64,000 bases of DNA, taken from NCBI GenBank assembly GCA_029779645.1, contig JAKPAC010000005.1, forward strand, positions 186,001 through 250,000, given 5' to 3'. A program made the translations under genes and the position numbers. How positions within the stretch are numbered: the first letter of the stretch is position 1; each line of letters starts with the position of its first letter. The notes under the pieces were generated by a model. It had not been told where the DNA came from. It saw only the letters and a list, made by a program, of their open reading frames with translations, and did not search any database. This document shows, piece after piece, positions 42,939-51,108 of this stretch. This DNA comes from Actinomycetes bacterium. Its GTDB lineage: Bacteria > Actinomycetota > Actinomycetes > Actinomycetales > Microbacteriaceae.

Positions 42939-44399
42939 CTACCAGCTCACCGGCAGCGCCTTGCCCTCCTCGTACCCCGCGGCGGACTGCAGGCCCACCA
43001 TCGCCCGCTCGTGGAACTCGGCCACCGTGCCGGCGCCGGCGTAGGTGAACGACGAGCGGATGCCCGACGTGATCATGTCGAGCAGGTCCTCGACCGAGGG
43101 CCGCTGCGGGTCGAGATAGATCCGCGACGACGAGATCCCCTCGGCGAACAGCTCCTTGCGCGCGAGCTCGTACGCCCCCAGGCGCGAGAAGCGATCCTGC
43201 ACGGCCTTCGTCGAGGCCATCCCCCACGACTCCTTGTAGACGCGGCCGTCATCGTCGTGCCGCAGCTCGCCGGGAGCCTCGATCGTGCCCGCGAACCACG
43301 ATCCGATCATCACGGATGCCGCGCCCGCGGCGAGCGCAAGCGCGACGTCGCGCGGGTAGCGCACGCCGCCGTCCGCCCAGATGTGCGCGCCCATGATGCG
43401 GGCGGCGTCGGCGGCCTCGAGGACGGCCGAGAACTGGGGGCGCCCGACGGCGGTCATCATGCGGGTCGTGCACATGGCGCCGGGCCCGACGCCCACCTTG
43501 ACGATGCTCGCGCCGGCGGCGACCAGATCGTGGACGCCCTCCGCGGTGACGACGTTGCCGGCGACGATCGGCAGCCCGAGGTCGAGGTCGGCGACCGTGC
43601 GCAGCGCGCGCAGCATGCCGGCCTGGTGCCCGTGCGCCGTGTCGAGCACCAGCACGTCGACGCCGGCCGCGGCGAGCGCTCGGGCCTTCGCTGCGACGTC
43701 GCCATTGATCCCGACCGCGGCGGCGACGCAGAGCCGACCCGCCGCGTCGATCGCCGGTCGGTAGAGCGTCGAGCGCAGCGCGCCGCGGCGGCTCAGCGTG
43801 CCGATCACCTGGCCGCGCTCCAGCACCAGGACGAGCTCCACCTCGGCGGCGACGATCAGCTCGAACGCCGCGCGGCCGTCGTGCACGTCCTCTGCCTCGA
43901 TCGAGATGGCTCGATCGTGCACGAGATCGCCCAGGCGCGCGTCGTCCAGCGCGGTGAGCAGACGAGATGCCGCGACCACGCCGAGCACGTCCTCGGCGCG
44001 GAGCGCCCCGTCGGCCGCGGTGCGACCGACGACGATCCCGTGCCCCTGGGCGGGCGGCAGCAGCCGGCGCGCCTCCGCGACCGTGGTCTCGGGCGCCAGC
44101 ACCAGCGGCGTGTCCCACGCGGTCGGCTGCGCCTTCACCCAGCGGATGGCGGCATCGAGCTCCTGCAGCGGCACATCCTGCGGGAGCACGCCGAGCCCGC
44201 CGCGACGCGCGAGCACCGCGGCCAGGCGCGGTCCGGTCACGGAGTTCATGTTCGACGAGACGATCGGAATGGTGGCGGCCGTGCCGTCCCCCGGCGTGAG
44301 ATCGACGTCGAGACGGCTCGCCTTCTCGGATCGTCGCGGCACCAGGAAGACGTCGGAATACGTCAGATCCACCTGCGGTTGCACCCCGGAGAATTCCAT
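42939..44399 (-). CDS. guaB1: GuaB1 family IMP dehydrogenase-related protein (probable GMP reductase)
   Basis: A 486-residue (beta/alpha)8 enzyme. It opens VDLTYSDVFLVPRRSE, has IVSSNMNSVTG, a central CBS-like region (residues about 95-205), VDVLVLDTAHGHQ, and the catalytic cysteine in GPGAMCTTRMMTAVGRPQ near residue 310. This is the GuaB1 subgroup, shown in mycobacteria to be a GMP reductase rather than an IMP dehydrogenase. ATG at 44399 was chosen because TACCGT lies 6 bases upstream. Confidence 0.88.
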   Translation of the reverse strand: MEFSGVQPQVDLTYSDVFLVPRRSEKASRLDVDLTPGDGTAATIPIVSSNMNSVTGPRLAAVLARRGGLGVLPQDVPLQELDAAIRWVKAQPTAWDTPLVLAPETTVAEARRLLPPAQGHGIVVGRTAADGALRAEDVLGVVAASRLLTALDDARLGDLVHDRAISIEAEDVHDGRAAFELIVAAEVELVLVLERGQVIGTLSRRGALRSTLYRPAIDAAGRLCVAAAVGINGDVAAKARALAAAGVDVLVLDTAHGHQAGMLRALRTVADLDLGLPIVAGNVVTAEGVHDLVAAGASIVKVGVGPGAMCTTRMMTAVGRPQFSAVLEAADAARIMGAHIWADGGVRYPRDVALALAAGAASVMIGSWFAGTIEAPGELRHDDDGRVYKESWGMASTKAVQDRFSRLGAYELARKELFAEGISSSRIYLDPQRPSVEDLLDMITSGIRSSFTYAGAGTVAEFHERAMVGLQSAAGYEEGKALPVSW

Positions 44400-44405
44400 G
44401 CACCC

Positions 44406-44411
44406 ACGGTA
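44406..44411 (-). promoter_or_regulatory. -10 box TACCGT, leaderless guaB1
   Basis: TACCGT on the minus strand ends 6 bases before the ATG at 44399. Confidence 0.5.
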
Positions 44412-44467
44412 TCGCGGCACCCGCCGCCGTGCCGATGATTTTCGGTGTGCACCGGGCCGAACTCGGT

Positions 44468-44473
44468 TAGGCT
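44468..44473 (+). promoter_or_regulatory. -10 box TAGGCT of kgd
   Basis: TAGGCT lies 72 bases before the kgd GTG. The next ATG at the leaderless distance (8 bases) is at 44482 and opens a 35-codon frame that overlaps the start of kgd. Confidence 0.6.
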
Positions 44474-44481
44474 TATGAGCT

Positions 44482-44589
44482 ATGTGCGAGGGCACGATCT
44501 GCTCCGCGCGAGAACCGATCTTACGAAGAAAGTGGGCGATCGACTGTGTCGAGCCAGGAGACGAGCGTCGGAGCACCGAACGACGGTGA
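44482..44589 (+). CDS. Possible leaderless upstream ORF (35 aa) overlapping kgd
   Basis: ATG at 44482 lies 8 bases after the TAGGCT -10 box, so transcripts should begin on or next to it. It opens a 35-codon frame (MCEGTICSAREPIL, ending STERR) that stops inside kgd, about 40 bases past the kgd start. It runs over the ribosome binding region of kgd, so its translation could affect kgd initiation. No homologue is known to me; coding status is uncertain. Confidence 0.3.
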   Translation: MCEGTICSAREPILRRKWAIDCVEPGDERRSTERR

Positions 44590-47500
44590 GTTCGGAGCAA
44601 ATGAGTGGCTCGTCGATGAACTCTACGAACAGTTCAAAGTCGACCGGAACGCCGTCGACAAGGCCTGGTGGCCGGTGCTGGAGAACTACCGGCCGCTGAA
44701 GGGCGAAGTGGCCGGCGGGCTCGCCGATGCGTCGGCCGAGACCGTCGCGGCAGCCTCAGCTGACGCCGCGGCCGCGCCCACCACGAGCGAGGCGCACCCG
44801 ATGACCGCGCCGATCCCGGTGATCGGCGCGCAGCCCGTCGCACGCACGACCTCGGCCCCGGCCAAACCGCAGCCGATCCCCGCGCAGGCGCCGCCGCTGA
44901 ACACCCACGAGCCCCGCGACACCGCCGATCAAGACGTCATCACGCCGCTGCGCGGCATGTCGAAGACCCTCGCCGCGAACATGGACGAGTCGCTCGCCGT
45001 CCCGACCGCAACCAGCGTCCGCACCATTCCCGCCAAGCTGATGATCGACAACCGCATCGTGATCAACAGCCACATGGCTCGCACCCGGGGCGGCAAGGTC
45101 AGCTTCACGCACCTCATCGGCTGGGCGCTCATCCAGACCCTGAAGGACTTCCCGAGCCAGAACGTCTTCTACGCCGAGATCGAGGGCAAGCCCTCGGTCG
45201 TCGCGCCGGCACGCATCAACCTCGGCATCGCGATCGACCTCCCCAAGGCCGACGGCAGCCGCTCGCTCGTCGTGCCGAGCATCAAGAACACCGACGCGAT
45301 GACCTTCAGCGAGTACCTCGTCGCGTACGAGGACGTCGTCGCGCGCTCACGCAGCGGCAAGCTCACCGCCGCCGACTTCCAGGGCACGACGTTCTCGCTC
45401 ACCAACCCCGGCGGCATCGGCACCGTGCACTCGGTGCCGCGCCTGATGAAGGGCCAGGGGTGCATCATCGGCGCCGGCGCCCTCGAGTACCCGGCCGAGT
45501 TCCAGGGCGCGAGCGAGAAGACGCTCAACGAGCTCGCCATTGGCAAGACCATCACGCTCACGAGCACCTACGACCACCGCGTCATCCAGGGCGCCGGCTC
45601 GGGCGAGTTCCTCAAGAAGGTGCACGAGCTCCTGATCGGCGAGCGCGGCTTCTACGAAGACATCTTCGCCTCGCTGCGCATCCCCTACGCCCCCATCATG
45701 TGGGCGGCCGACATCAACGTCGACACCGCCGACGCCGTCAGCAAGGCCACGCGCGTGCAGGAGCTCATCAACTCGTTCCGCGTGCGCGGCCACCTGATGG
45801 CCGACATCGACCCGCTCGAGTACGTGCAGCGCATGCACCCCGACCTCGACATCGCCTCGCACGGGCTCACCTTCTGGGACCTCGACCGCGAGTTCGTGAC
45901 CGGCGGCTTCGGCGGCAAGCGCACGATGAAGCTGCGCGAGGTGCTGGGCGTGCTGCGCGACTCGTACTGCCGCACGATCGGCGTCGAGTACATGCACATC
46001 CAAGACCCGGCGCAGCGCAAGTGGTTCCAGCAGAAGCTCGAGGTCAAGTACAAGAAGCCCGAGCACGACGAGCAGCTGCGCATCCTGCGCAAGCTCAACG
46101 AGGCGGAGGCCTTCGAGACCTTCCTGCAGACCAAGTACGTCGGGCAGAAGCGCTTCAGCCTGGAGGGCGGCGAGTCCACCATCCCGCTGCTCGACCAGAT
46201 CCTCACGAGCGCGGCCGCCGCCGAGCTCGACGGCGCCGCGATCGGCATGGCCCACCGCGGCCGCCTGAACGTGCTCACGAACATCGCCGGCAAGACCTAC
46301 GGCCAGGTGTTCCGCGAGTTCGAGGGCTCGGTCGCCATCGGCAACGAGCGCGGCTCGGGCGATGTGAAGTACCACCTCGGCACCGAGGGCACCTTCGTCT
46401 CGGCCGACGGCGCGAGCCTGCCGGTGTACCTCGCCGCGAACCCCTCGCACCTCGAGACGGTCGACGGCGTGGTCGAGGGCATCGTGCGCGCCAAGCAGGA
46501 CCGCAAGCCTATCGGCACGTTCTCGATCCTGCCCATCCTCGTGCACGGCGACGGCGCGTTCGCCGGCCAGGGCGTCGTGGTCGAGACCATGCAGATGTCG
46601 CAGCTGCGCGGCTACCGCACCGGCGGCACGATCCACGTCGTGATCAACAACCAGATCGGCTTCACCACGCTCCCGGGCGACGCGCGCACGAGCGTGTACG
46701 CAACCGACGTGGCCAAGACGATCCAGGCGCCGGTGTTCCACGTGAACGGCGACGACCCCGAGGCCGTCGTGCGGGTCGGCGAGCTCGCCGTGGCATACCG
46801 TCAGGAGTTCAAGCGCGACATCGTGATCGACCTCGTCTGCTACCGCCGCCGCGGCCACAACGAGGGCGACGACCCGTCGATGACGCAGCCGCTCATGACG
46901 AACCTCATCGAGGCGAAGCGCTCCGTGCGCCGACTGTACACCGAGGCGCTCGTCGGCCGTGGCGACATCACCGAGGAAGAGTACGAGGCCGCCAAGCTCG
47001 ACTTCCAGAACAGTCTCGAGATCGCCTTCGCCGAGACGCACGAGGCCGAGACCGGTGCGAACGTGCTCAGCCTCGAGGCGACCACCGAGCCCGCGTTCGC
47101 GGGCGAGCCCGAGACCACGGGCGTCTCGCCGGAGGTCGTGAAGCTCGTCGGCGACGCGTTCGTGAACAAGCCCGCCGGCTTCACCACGCACCCGAAGATC
47201 CAGCAGCTGCTCGAGAAGCGCCTCGACATGAGCCGCAGCGGCAACATCGACTGGGCGTTCGGCGAGCTCCTCGCGTTCGGCTCCCTCCTGCTGGAGGGCA
47301 CCCCCGTGCGCCTCGCCGGTCAGGAGGCGCGCCGCGGCACGTTCGTGCAGCGCCACGCCGTGCTGCACGACCGGGCGAACGGCCAGGAATGGCTGCCGCT
47401 CGCGAACCTCAGCCAGCAGCAGGCCCGGTTCTGGGTCTACGACTCGCTGCTGAGCGAGTACGCCGCGATGGCGTTCGAGTACGGGTACTCGGTCGAGCGC

Positions 47501-48265
47501 CCCGACGCGCTCGTGCTGTGGGAGGCACAGTTCGGCGACTTCGCGAACGGCGCCCAGTCGGTCATCGACGAGTTCGTCTCGTCGGCCGACCAGAAGTGGG
47601 GCCAGCAGTCGAGCGTGGTGCTGCTGCTCCCCCACGGCTATGAGGGCCAGGGCCCGGACCACTCCTCGGCCCGCATCGAGCGCTTCCTGCAGCTGTGCGC
47701 ACAGGAGAACATGACCGTCGCGCGCCCGTCGACCCCGGCATCGCACTTCCACCTGCTGCGCCGCCAGGCCTACGCACGCCCGCGCAAGCCGCTCGTGGTC
47801 TTCACCCCGAAGGCGATGCTGCGCCTGCGTGGCGCCACCAGCACCGTCGAGGACTTCACGAAGGGCCGGTTCGAGCCCGTGCTGGACGACGATCGCGGCA
47901 TCGACGCGTCGGCCGTGAAGCGCGTGCTGCTGCACTCGGGCAAGATCCATTGGGACCTCAAGGCCGATCTGGTGAAGAACCCGAACCCCGAGATCGCCCT
48001 CGTCCGGCTCGAGCAGTTCTACCCGGCCCCGGTCGAGGAGCTGGCGGCGGTCATCGCCCGCTACCCGAACGCCGAGCTGGTCTGGGTGCAGGACGAGCCG
48101 GAGAACCAGGGCGCCTGGCCGTTCATCGCTCTCGACGTCGTGCCGCAGCTGGGCCGCGACGTGCGGGTCATCTCGCGTCCCGCCGCGGCATCGCCGGCGA
48201 CCGGCTCGTCGAAGATCCACGCGATCGAGCAGGCCGCGCTGATGCAGGCTGCACTGGCCCGCTAG
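44546..48265 (+). CDS. kgd: Multifunctional 2-oxoglutarate decarboxylase/dehydrogenase E1-E2 (Kgd/OdhA)
   Basis: A 1239-residue fusion. The N-terminal helix ANEWLVDELYEQFKVD is followed by an Ala/Pro linker, an E2-type succinyltransferase domain (about 125-350; SFTHLIGWALIQTLK, catalytic YDHRVIQGAGSGEFL) without a lipoyl domain, and a thiamine-diphosphate E1 domain (about 370-1239; GMAHRGRLNVL, HLGTEGTF, CYRRRGHNEGDDPS, LPHGYEGQGPDHSSAR). It takes 2-oxoglutarate towards succinyl-CoA with Lpd (22 kb) and is inhibited by GarA/OdhI (21 kb). GTG at 44546 has GAAAGTGGG upstream. Confidence 0.96.
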   Translation: MSSQETSVGAPNDGEFGANEWLVDELYEQFKVDRNAVDKAWWPVLENYRPLKGEVAGGLADASAETVAAASADAAAAPTTSEAHPMTAPIPVIGAQPVARTTSAPAKPQPIPAQAPPLNTHEPRDTADQDVITPLRGMSKTLAANMDESLAVPTATSVRTIPAKLMIDNRIVINSHMARTRGGKVSFTHLIGWALIQTLKDFPSQNVFYAEIEGKPSVVAPARINLGIAIDLPKADGSRSLVVPSIKNTDAMTFSEYLVAYEDVVARSRSGKLTAADFQGTTFSLTNPGGIGTVHSVPRLMKGQGCIIGAGALEYPAEFQGASEKTLNELAIGKTITLTSTYDHRVIQGAGSGEFLKKVHELLIGERGFYEDIFASLRIPYAPIMWAADINVDTADAVSKATRVQELINSFRVRGHLMADIDPLEYVQRMHPDLDIASHGLTFWDLDREFVTGGFGGKRTMKLREVLGVLRDSYCRTIGVEYMHIQDPAQRKWFQQKLEVKYKKPEHDEQLRILRKLNEAEAFETFLQTKYVGQKRFSLEGGESTIPLLDQILTSAAAAELDGAAIGMAHRGRLNVLTNIAGKTYGQVFREFEGSVAIGNERGSGDVKYHLGTEGTFVSADGASLPVYLAANPSHLETVDGVVEGIVRAKQDRKPIGTFSILPILVHGDGAFAGQGVVVETMQMSQLRGYRTGGTIHVVINNQIGFTTLPGDARTSVYATDVAKTIQAPVFHVNGDDPEAVVRVGELAVAYRQEFKRDIVIDLVCYRRRGHNEGDDPSMTQPLMTNLIEAKRSVRRLYTEALVGRGDITEEEYEAAKLDFQNSLEIAFAETHEAETGANVLSLEATTEPAFAGEPETTGVSPEVVKLVGDAFVNKPAGFTTHPKIQQLLEKRLDMSRSGNIDWAFGELLAFGSLLLEGTPVRLAGQEARRGTFVQRHAVLHDRANGQEWLPLANLSQQQARFWVYDSLLSEYAAMAFEYGYSVERPDALVLWEAQFGDFANGAQSVIDEFVSSADQKWGQQSSVVLLLPHGYEGQGPDHSSARIERFLQLCAQENMTVARPSTPASHFHLLRRQAYARPRKPLVVFTPKAMLRLRGATSTVEDFTKGRFEPVLDDDRGIDASAVKRVLLHSGKIHWDLKADLVKNPNPEIALVRLEQFYPAPVEELAAVIARYPNAELVWVQDEPENQGAWPFIALDVVPQLGRDVRVISRPAAASPATGSSKIHAIEQAALMQAALAR

Positions 48266-48296
48266 TTCGGTCGGCGTCGGTTCGCACCGCGCACGG

Positions 48297-48330
48297 GAGG
48301 CGGTCGCTCAGCACTGGGCGGCCGCCTCTT
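48297..48330 (+). terminator. Terminator hairpin after kgd
   Basis: GAGGCGGTCGC (48297-48307) pairs with GCGGCCGCCTC (48318-48328) with one G-T pair, followed by TT, about 30 bases after the kgd stop. Confidence 0.65.
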
Positions 48331-48385
48331 CGCGTCTCCGTTCGTGCGCCGTCGGCGTTCGTGCGCCGCCGAGGTCGGCGCGGCG

Positions 48386-49861
48386 TCAGTACCAGATGCC
48401 CAGCCAGGGCGTCTCGATCGGCGCGAACAGGCGATCGAGCGTGGCGATCGCCTCCGGCTCGCCGTGGATGCTCCCCGCCGCCCACAGCGTGCTCGCCCGC
48501 ACGCCGCCGAGCAGCATCGCGCCCAGGCTCGCGACCGGCAGCCGCGCCTCGGGCACGGCGGACGCGGCAGCGTCGCGCGCCGCAGTGTCCGGCGCGGCGG
48601 CGTCGGCGTCGGCGTCGGGCGCGCTGGTATCGGGCGCGGCGTCGGATGTCTGTGCGGCGCCCTCGACGCCCTCCCCCGCCCCTCCGTCGCGCTCCACGCC
48701 CCGGTCGTCGCCCGCGCGCGCTCCAGCGCCCGCGAGCCGCTCGACGCTCGCGCTTCCGTCGGCGCCGACGCGCAGCATCCACGTGCCCTCGGCGAAGCCC
48801 AGCGGATCGTCCACGTGCAGCACGCACTCGCCGGCGGCCACGTAGCGGCGAGCCTGCAGCACACGCGGCACATCGAGCACGCGCAGCCACTGATGCTCAC
48901 TGCAGGTGACGGTGGCGGCGCGCTGGTCGGCGATCATCCAGCGCAGCGGCTCGTCGACCGAGCGCAGGAAGGCGCGCACGGTGCTGACCAGGTCGAGCTC
49001 GAGGAGGAAGCGCCACAGCGCGGCGTACGCGTCGGGGGTCTCGGTGAGCAGGTACGAGAGGGTGAGCTCGTGCTTGGTGAAGTCTGAGTCGTTCTCGGCG
49101 AGCCGGTACAGCGCGATGCCGCGCGTGCGCCCCTGGGCGTCTGCATAGCGGATGGCGCGAATCTTCCGCGCCTGCTCCTGACCGCCGGCCGTGCCCGCCA
49201 GCCGGCGCCAGTGCCCAGGCCAGGCGGTGACCTCGCCGGGCTGCGAGCGCCGCACGCGCTCGTGCAGCGTGAACAGCTCTGCGGTCGCCCGCTCGCGATC
49301 GATGAAGTCGACACGGCCCGCGGGTCGTGGCCCGATCCAGCGCGCGCGTGCGGTCTCGATCACCCAATCGCTCGCGAACGCCGCCGGCGCGAATCCAAAC
49401 TGCCCGTAGATCGTCGCCTCCGAGACGGTCAGGCCCGCGATCGGCACGCCGGCGTCGGCGGCTGTGCGCAGCTCGCCCTGCAGCAGGGCCCGCGCGATGC
49501 CGCGTCGGCGGTGCGTCGGGGCGACCGTCACCTCGCTGATGGCCCACATCGGGATGCCGCGCCCGCCCGGCATCGTCAGCTCGGCGACCCACGAGTTCAC
49601 CGTCGCGACCGGCCACGTGGGGCTCGGCGTCGACGAATCGTATACGCCCGTCGTGCGCCGATAGGCGTACGAGTCGCGGCCGTTGGCGAGCTCTTCGGGC
49701 GTGGGGTCGGGATCGAGGAACCCGCGGGTGCTCGCCTGGATCCAGTCACCGAACGCGGTGGCATCGGCGGTGTCGACGAGGCGGTAGTCCAGCCCGTGCA
49801 AGGCGATCGCCTCGCGCGACTCGGCATCAAGCGGGAGCGATTGCCACTCGTGTGCGGTCAT
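48386..49861 (-). CDS. Eis-like GNAT N-acetyltransferase
   Basis: A 491-residue protein of the Eis family. The first GNAT domain holds SEVTVAPTHRRRGIARALLQGEL (acetyl-CoA motif A, near residues 108-130) and IYGQFGFAPA; a second GNAT-like domain and a C-terminal sterol-carrier-like domain (ASLGAMLLGGVRASTLWAAG) follow. It ends in an aromatic residue (GIWY), like the catalytic C-terminus of Eis (usually F). An Asp/Ala-rich insertion of about 70 residues sits before the last 60 residues. Eis acetylates aminoglycosides and proteins in mycobacteria; the role here is unknown. TATCGT lies 7 bases before the ATG. Confidence 0.88.
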   Translation of the reverse strand: MTAHEWQSLPLDAESREAIALHGLDYRLVDTADATAFGDWIQASTRGFLDPDPTPEELANGRDSYAYRRTTGVYDSSTPSPTWPVATVNSWVAELTMPGGRGIPMWAISEVTVAPTHRRRGIARALLQGELRTAADAGVPIAGLTVSEATIYGQFGFAPAAFASDWVIETARARWIGPRPAGRVDFIDRERATAELFTLHERVRRSQPGEVTAWPGHWRRLAGTAGGQEQARKIRAIRYADAQGRTRGIALYRLAENDSDFTKHELTLSYLLTETPDAYAALWRFLLELDLVSTVRAFLRSVDEPLRWMIADQRAATVTCSEHQWLRVLDVPRVLQARRYVAAGECVLHVDDPLGFAEGTWMLRVGADGSASVERLAGAGARAGDDRGVERDGGAGEGVEGAAQTSDAAPDTSAPDADADAAAPDTAARDAAASAVPEARLPVASLGAMLLGGVRASTLWAAGSIHGEPEAIATLDRLFAPIETPWLGIWY

Positions 49862-49868
49862 GGTGCAT

Positions 49869-49874
49869 ACGATA
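49869..49874 (-). promoter_or_regulatory. -10 box TATCGT, leaderless eis-like gene
   Basis: TATCGT on the minus strand ends 7 bases before the ATG at 49861. Confidence 0.55.
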
Positions 49875-49972
49875 TCGAGCGCTCGCCCGGCGCGACAGAA
49901 CCAGCGCTCGCGATCGCGTCGAATCCTGGCGCGGCGCGCGCCGCGTCGGCGGCACGGCGGGCAGACGCGAGC

Positions 49973-50218
49973 TCAGTGGTGCCCGGCGTGCGCCTCGCGC
50001 AGGCGGGTGAGCACCTGGAGACGCAGCTCCTCGGGCGCCGTCTCCTTGCAGGCGCGCGCGACAACCTCCGTCAGCGTGCGCGCAACCAGCGCCTCGCCCG
50101 CGCACTCGGGGCAGTGCTCGATGTGCGCCCGGATCTCGGAGTGCTCGGTCTTGCAGACCTCGTTGCGGAGGTACTCCTCCAGGTCTTTTCGCGCCTTCTC
50201 GCAACCGCAATCGGTCAT
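49973..50218 (-). CDS. rsrA: Redox-sensitive anti-sigma factor RsrA
   Basis: An 81-residue zinc-binding anti-sigma factor with the ZAS motif HIEHCPEC (HX3CX2C) near residues 32-39 and an earlier Cys (EVCKTEHSE). In Streptomyces and mycobacteria RsrA/RshA holds the sigma factor until oxidation forms a disulfide and releases zinc. Start ATG overlaps the sigR stop (ATGA), so the two are translationally coupled. The C-terminus is His-rich (AHAGHH). Confidence 0.94.
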   Translation of the reverse strand: MTDCGCEKARKDLEEYLRNEVCKTEHSEIRAHIEHCPECAGEALVARTLTEVVARACKETAPEELRLQVLTRLREAHAGHH

Positions 50219-51033
50219 TTCTTGCTCCTTGACGTCGAGGGGTCGATGCCTCGCTCGACCGCGTAGTCAGACAACAGCTCGCGCAACAGGCGCCGGCCAC
50301 GGTGCAGACGGCTCATCACTGTGCCGATGGGGGTCTTCATGATGTCGGCGATCTCCTGGTACGAGAAGCCTTCAACGTCCGCCAGGTAGACCGCCAGGCG
50401 GAAGTCCTCCGGAATCGACTGCAGCGCGTCTTTGACCGTCGAGTCGGGCATCCGATCGATCGCCTCGGCCTCGGCCGAACGGCTGCTGCTCGCGGTCGTC
50501 GACTCGGCGCCGCCGAGCTGCCAGTCCTCGAGCTCGTCGATCGTGCCCTGGTAGGGCTCGCGCTGCTTCTGCCGATAGGTGTTGATGTAGGTGTTCGTGA
50601 GGATCCGGTACAGCCACGCCTTCAGGTTCGTGCCCTGCGTGAACGTCTTCCACGAGGCGAATGCCTTGACGAAGGTCTCCTGCACGAGATCGGCGGCGTC
50701 GGCGGGATTGCGCGTCATGCGCATCGCCGCGCCGTAGAGCTGATCCATGAAAGGCAGCGCCTGCTCCTCGAACTGCCGGCTTGCGTCTTCTGCGCTCGCG
50801 CCGTCGGCCGCGTCGCCGGCGGGCTCCGCGGCGTTCGCGACCGGGCTCGCCTGCTCGGGCGTCGAGGGGGCCTGGGCGGCTTCTGCCGCGTCCGAATCTG
50901 TAGGGATCATCAGGCGCAAGTCTAGGCCCGAGCCCGCATCGCGGCTGGGCTCCGGCGGCACCGCGGGCACGCGCAGCGCGGGCACGCCGACCTTCTCCGG
51001 CCCGGATTCGAGCCGCTCCGCCACCGCAATCAT
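50215..51033 (-). CDS. sigR: ECF sigma factor SigR/SigH, long form
   Basis: A 272-residue RNA polymerase sigma factor. Region 2 begins near residue 95 ([33 protein letters not shown]) and region 4 lies near 190-250 ([40 protein letters not shown]). About 90 residues precede region 2, far more than the usual short lead of SigR. ATG 51033 has GGGAG upstream and lies downstream of a GGAAT-N18-GTT promoter. An internal ATG (50910) with its own -10 box would give a 231-residue short form. It is coupled to rsrA. Confidence 0.95.
   Translation of the reverse strand: MIAVAERLESGPEKVGVPALRVPAVPPEPSRDAGSGLDLRLMIPTDSDAAEAAQAPSTPEQASPVANAAEPAGDAADGASAEDASRQFEEQALPFMDQLYGAAMRMTRNPADAADLVQETFVKAFASWKTFTQGTNLKAWLYRILTNTYINTYRQKQREPYQGTIDELEDWQLGGAESTTASSSRSAEAEAIDRMPDSTVKDALQSIPEDFRLAVYLADVEGFSYQEIADIMKTPIGTVMSRLHRGRRLLRELLSDYAVERGIDPSTSRSKK
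50919..50924 (-). promoter_or_regulatory. Internal -10 box TAGACT within sigR (short isoform)
   Basis: TAGACT on the minus strand ends 8 bases before an in-frame ATG at 50910 ([11 protein letters not shown]). A housekeeping leaderless transcript from here would make SigR lacking the first 41 residues. Confidence 0.5.
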
Positions 51034-51073
51034 CGATCTCCCGTTTCCGAGGCTCAAATGCGGAGCCTCTCGA

Positions 51074-51079
51074 TAGGCT
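51074..51079 (+). promoter_or_regulatory. -10 box TAGGCT of aroA
   Basis: TAGGCT ends 8 bases before the aroA ATG at 51088. It lies where the divergent SigR-driven transcript is expected to begin, so the two promoters should exclude each other. Confidence 0.6.
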
Positions 51080-51082
51080 ATG

Positions 51083-51108
51083 AACCAATGTCGAACGATA
51101 GCTATTCC
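51083..51108 (-). promoter_or_regulatory. SigR-dependent autoregulatory promoter (GGAAT-N18-GTT)
   Basis: On the minus strand GGAAT (51104-51108) and GTT (51083-51085) are separated by exactly 18 bases, the published SigR consensus. It sits 50 bases upstream of the long sigR start and covers the start codon of the divergent aroA gene. Confidence 0.85.

Noticed and set aside
49973..51033. Search for other GGAAT-N18-GTT promoters, for example before bcp
   Set aside because: Scanning GGAAT words by eye in the window gave no second match with GTT at the right spacing.
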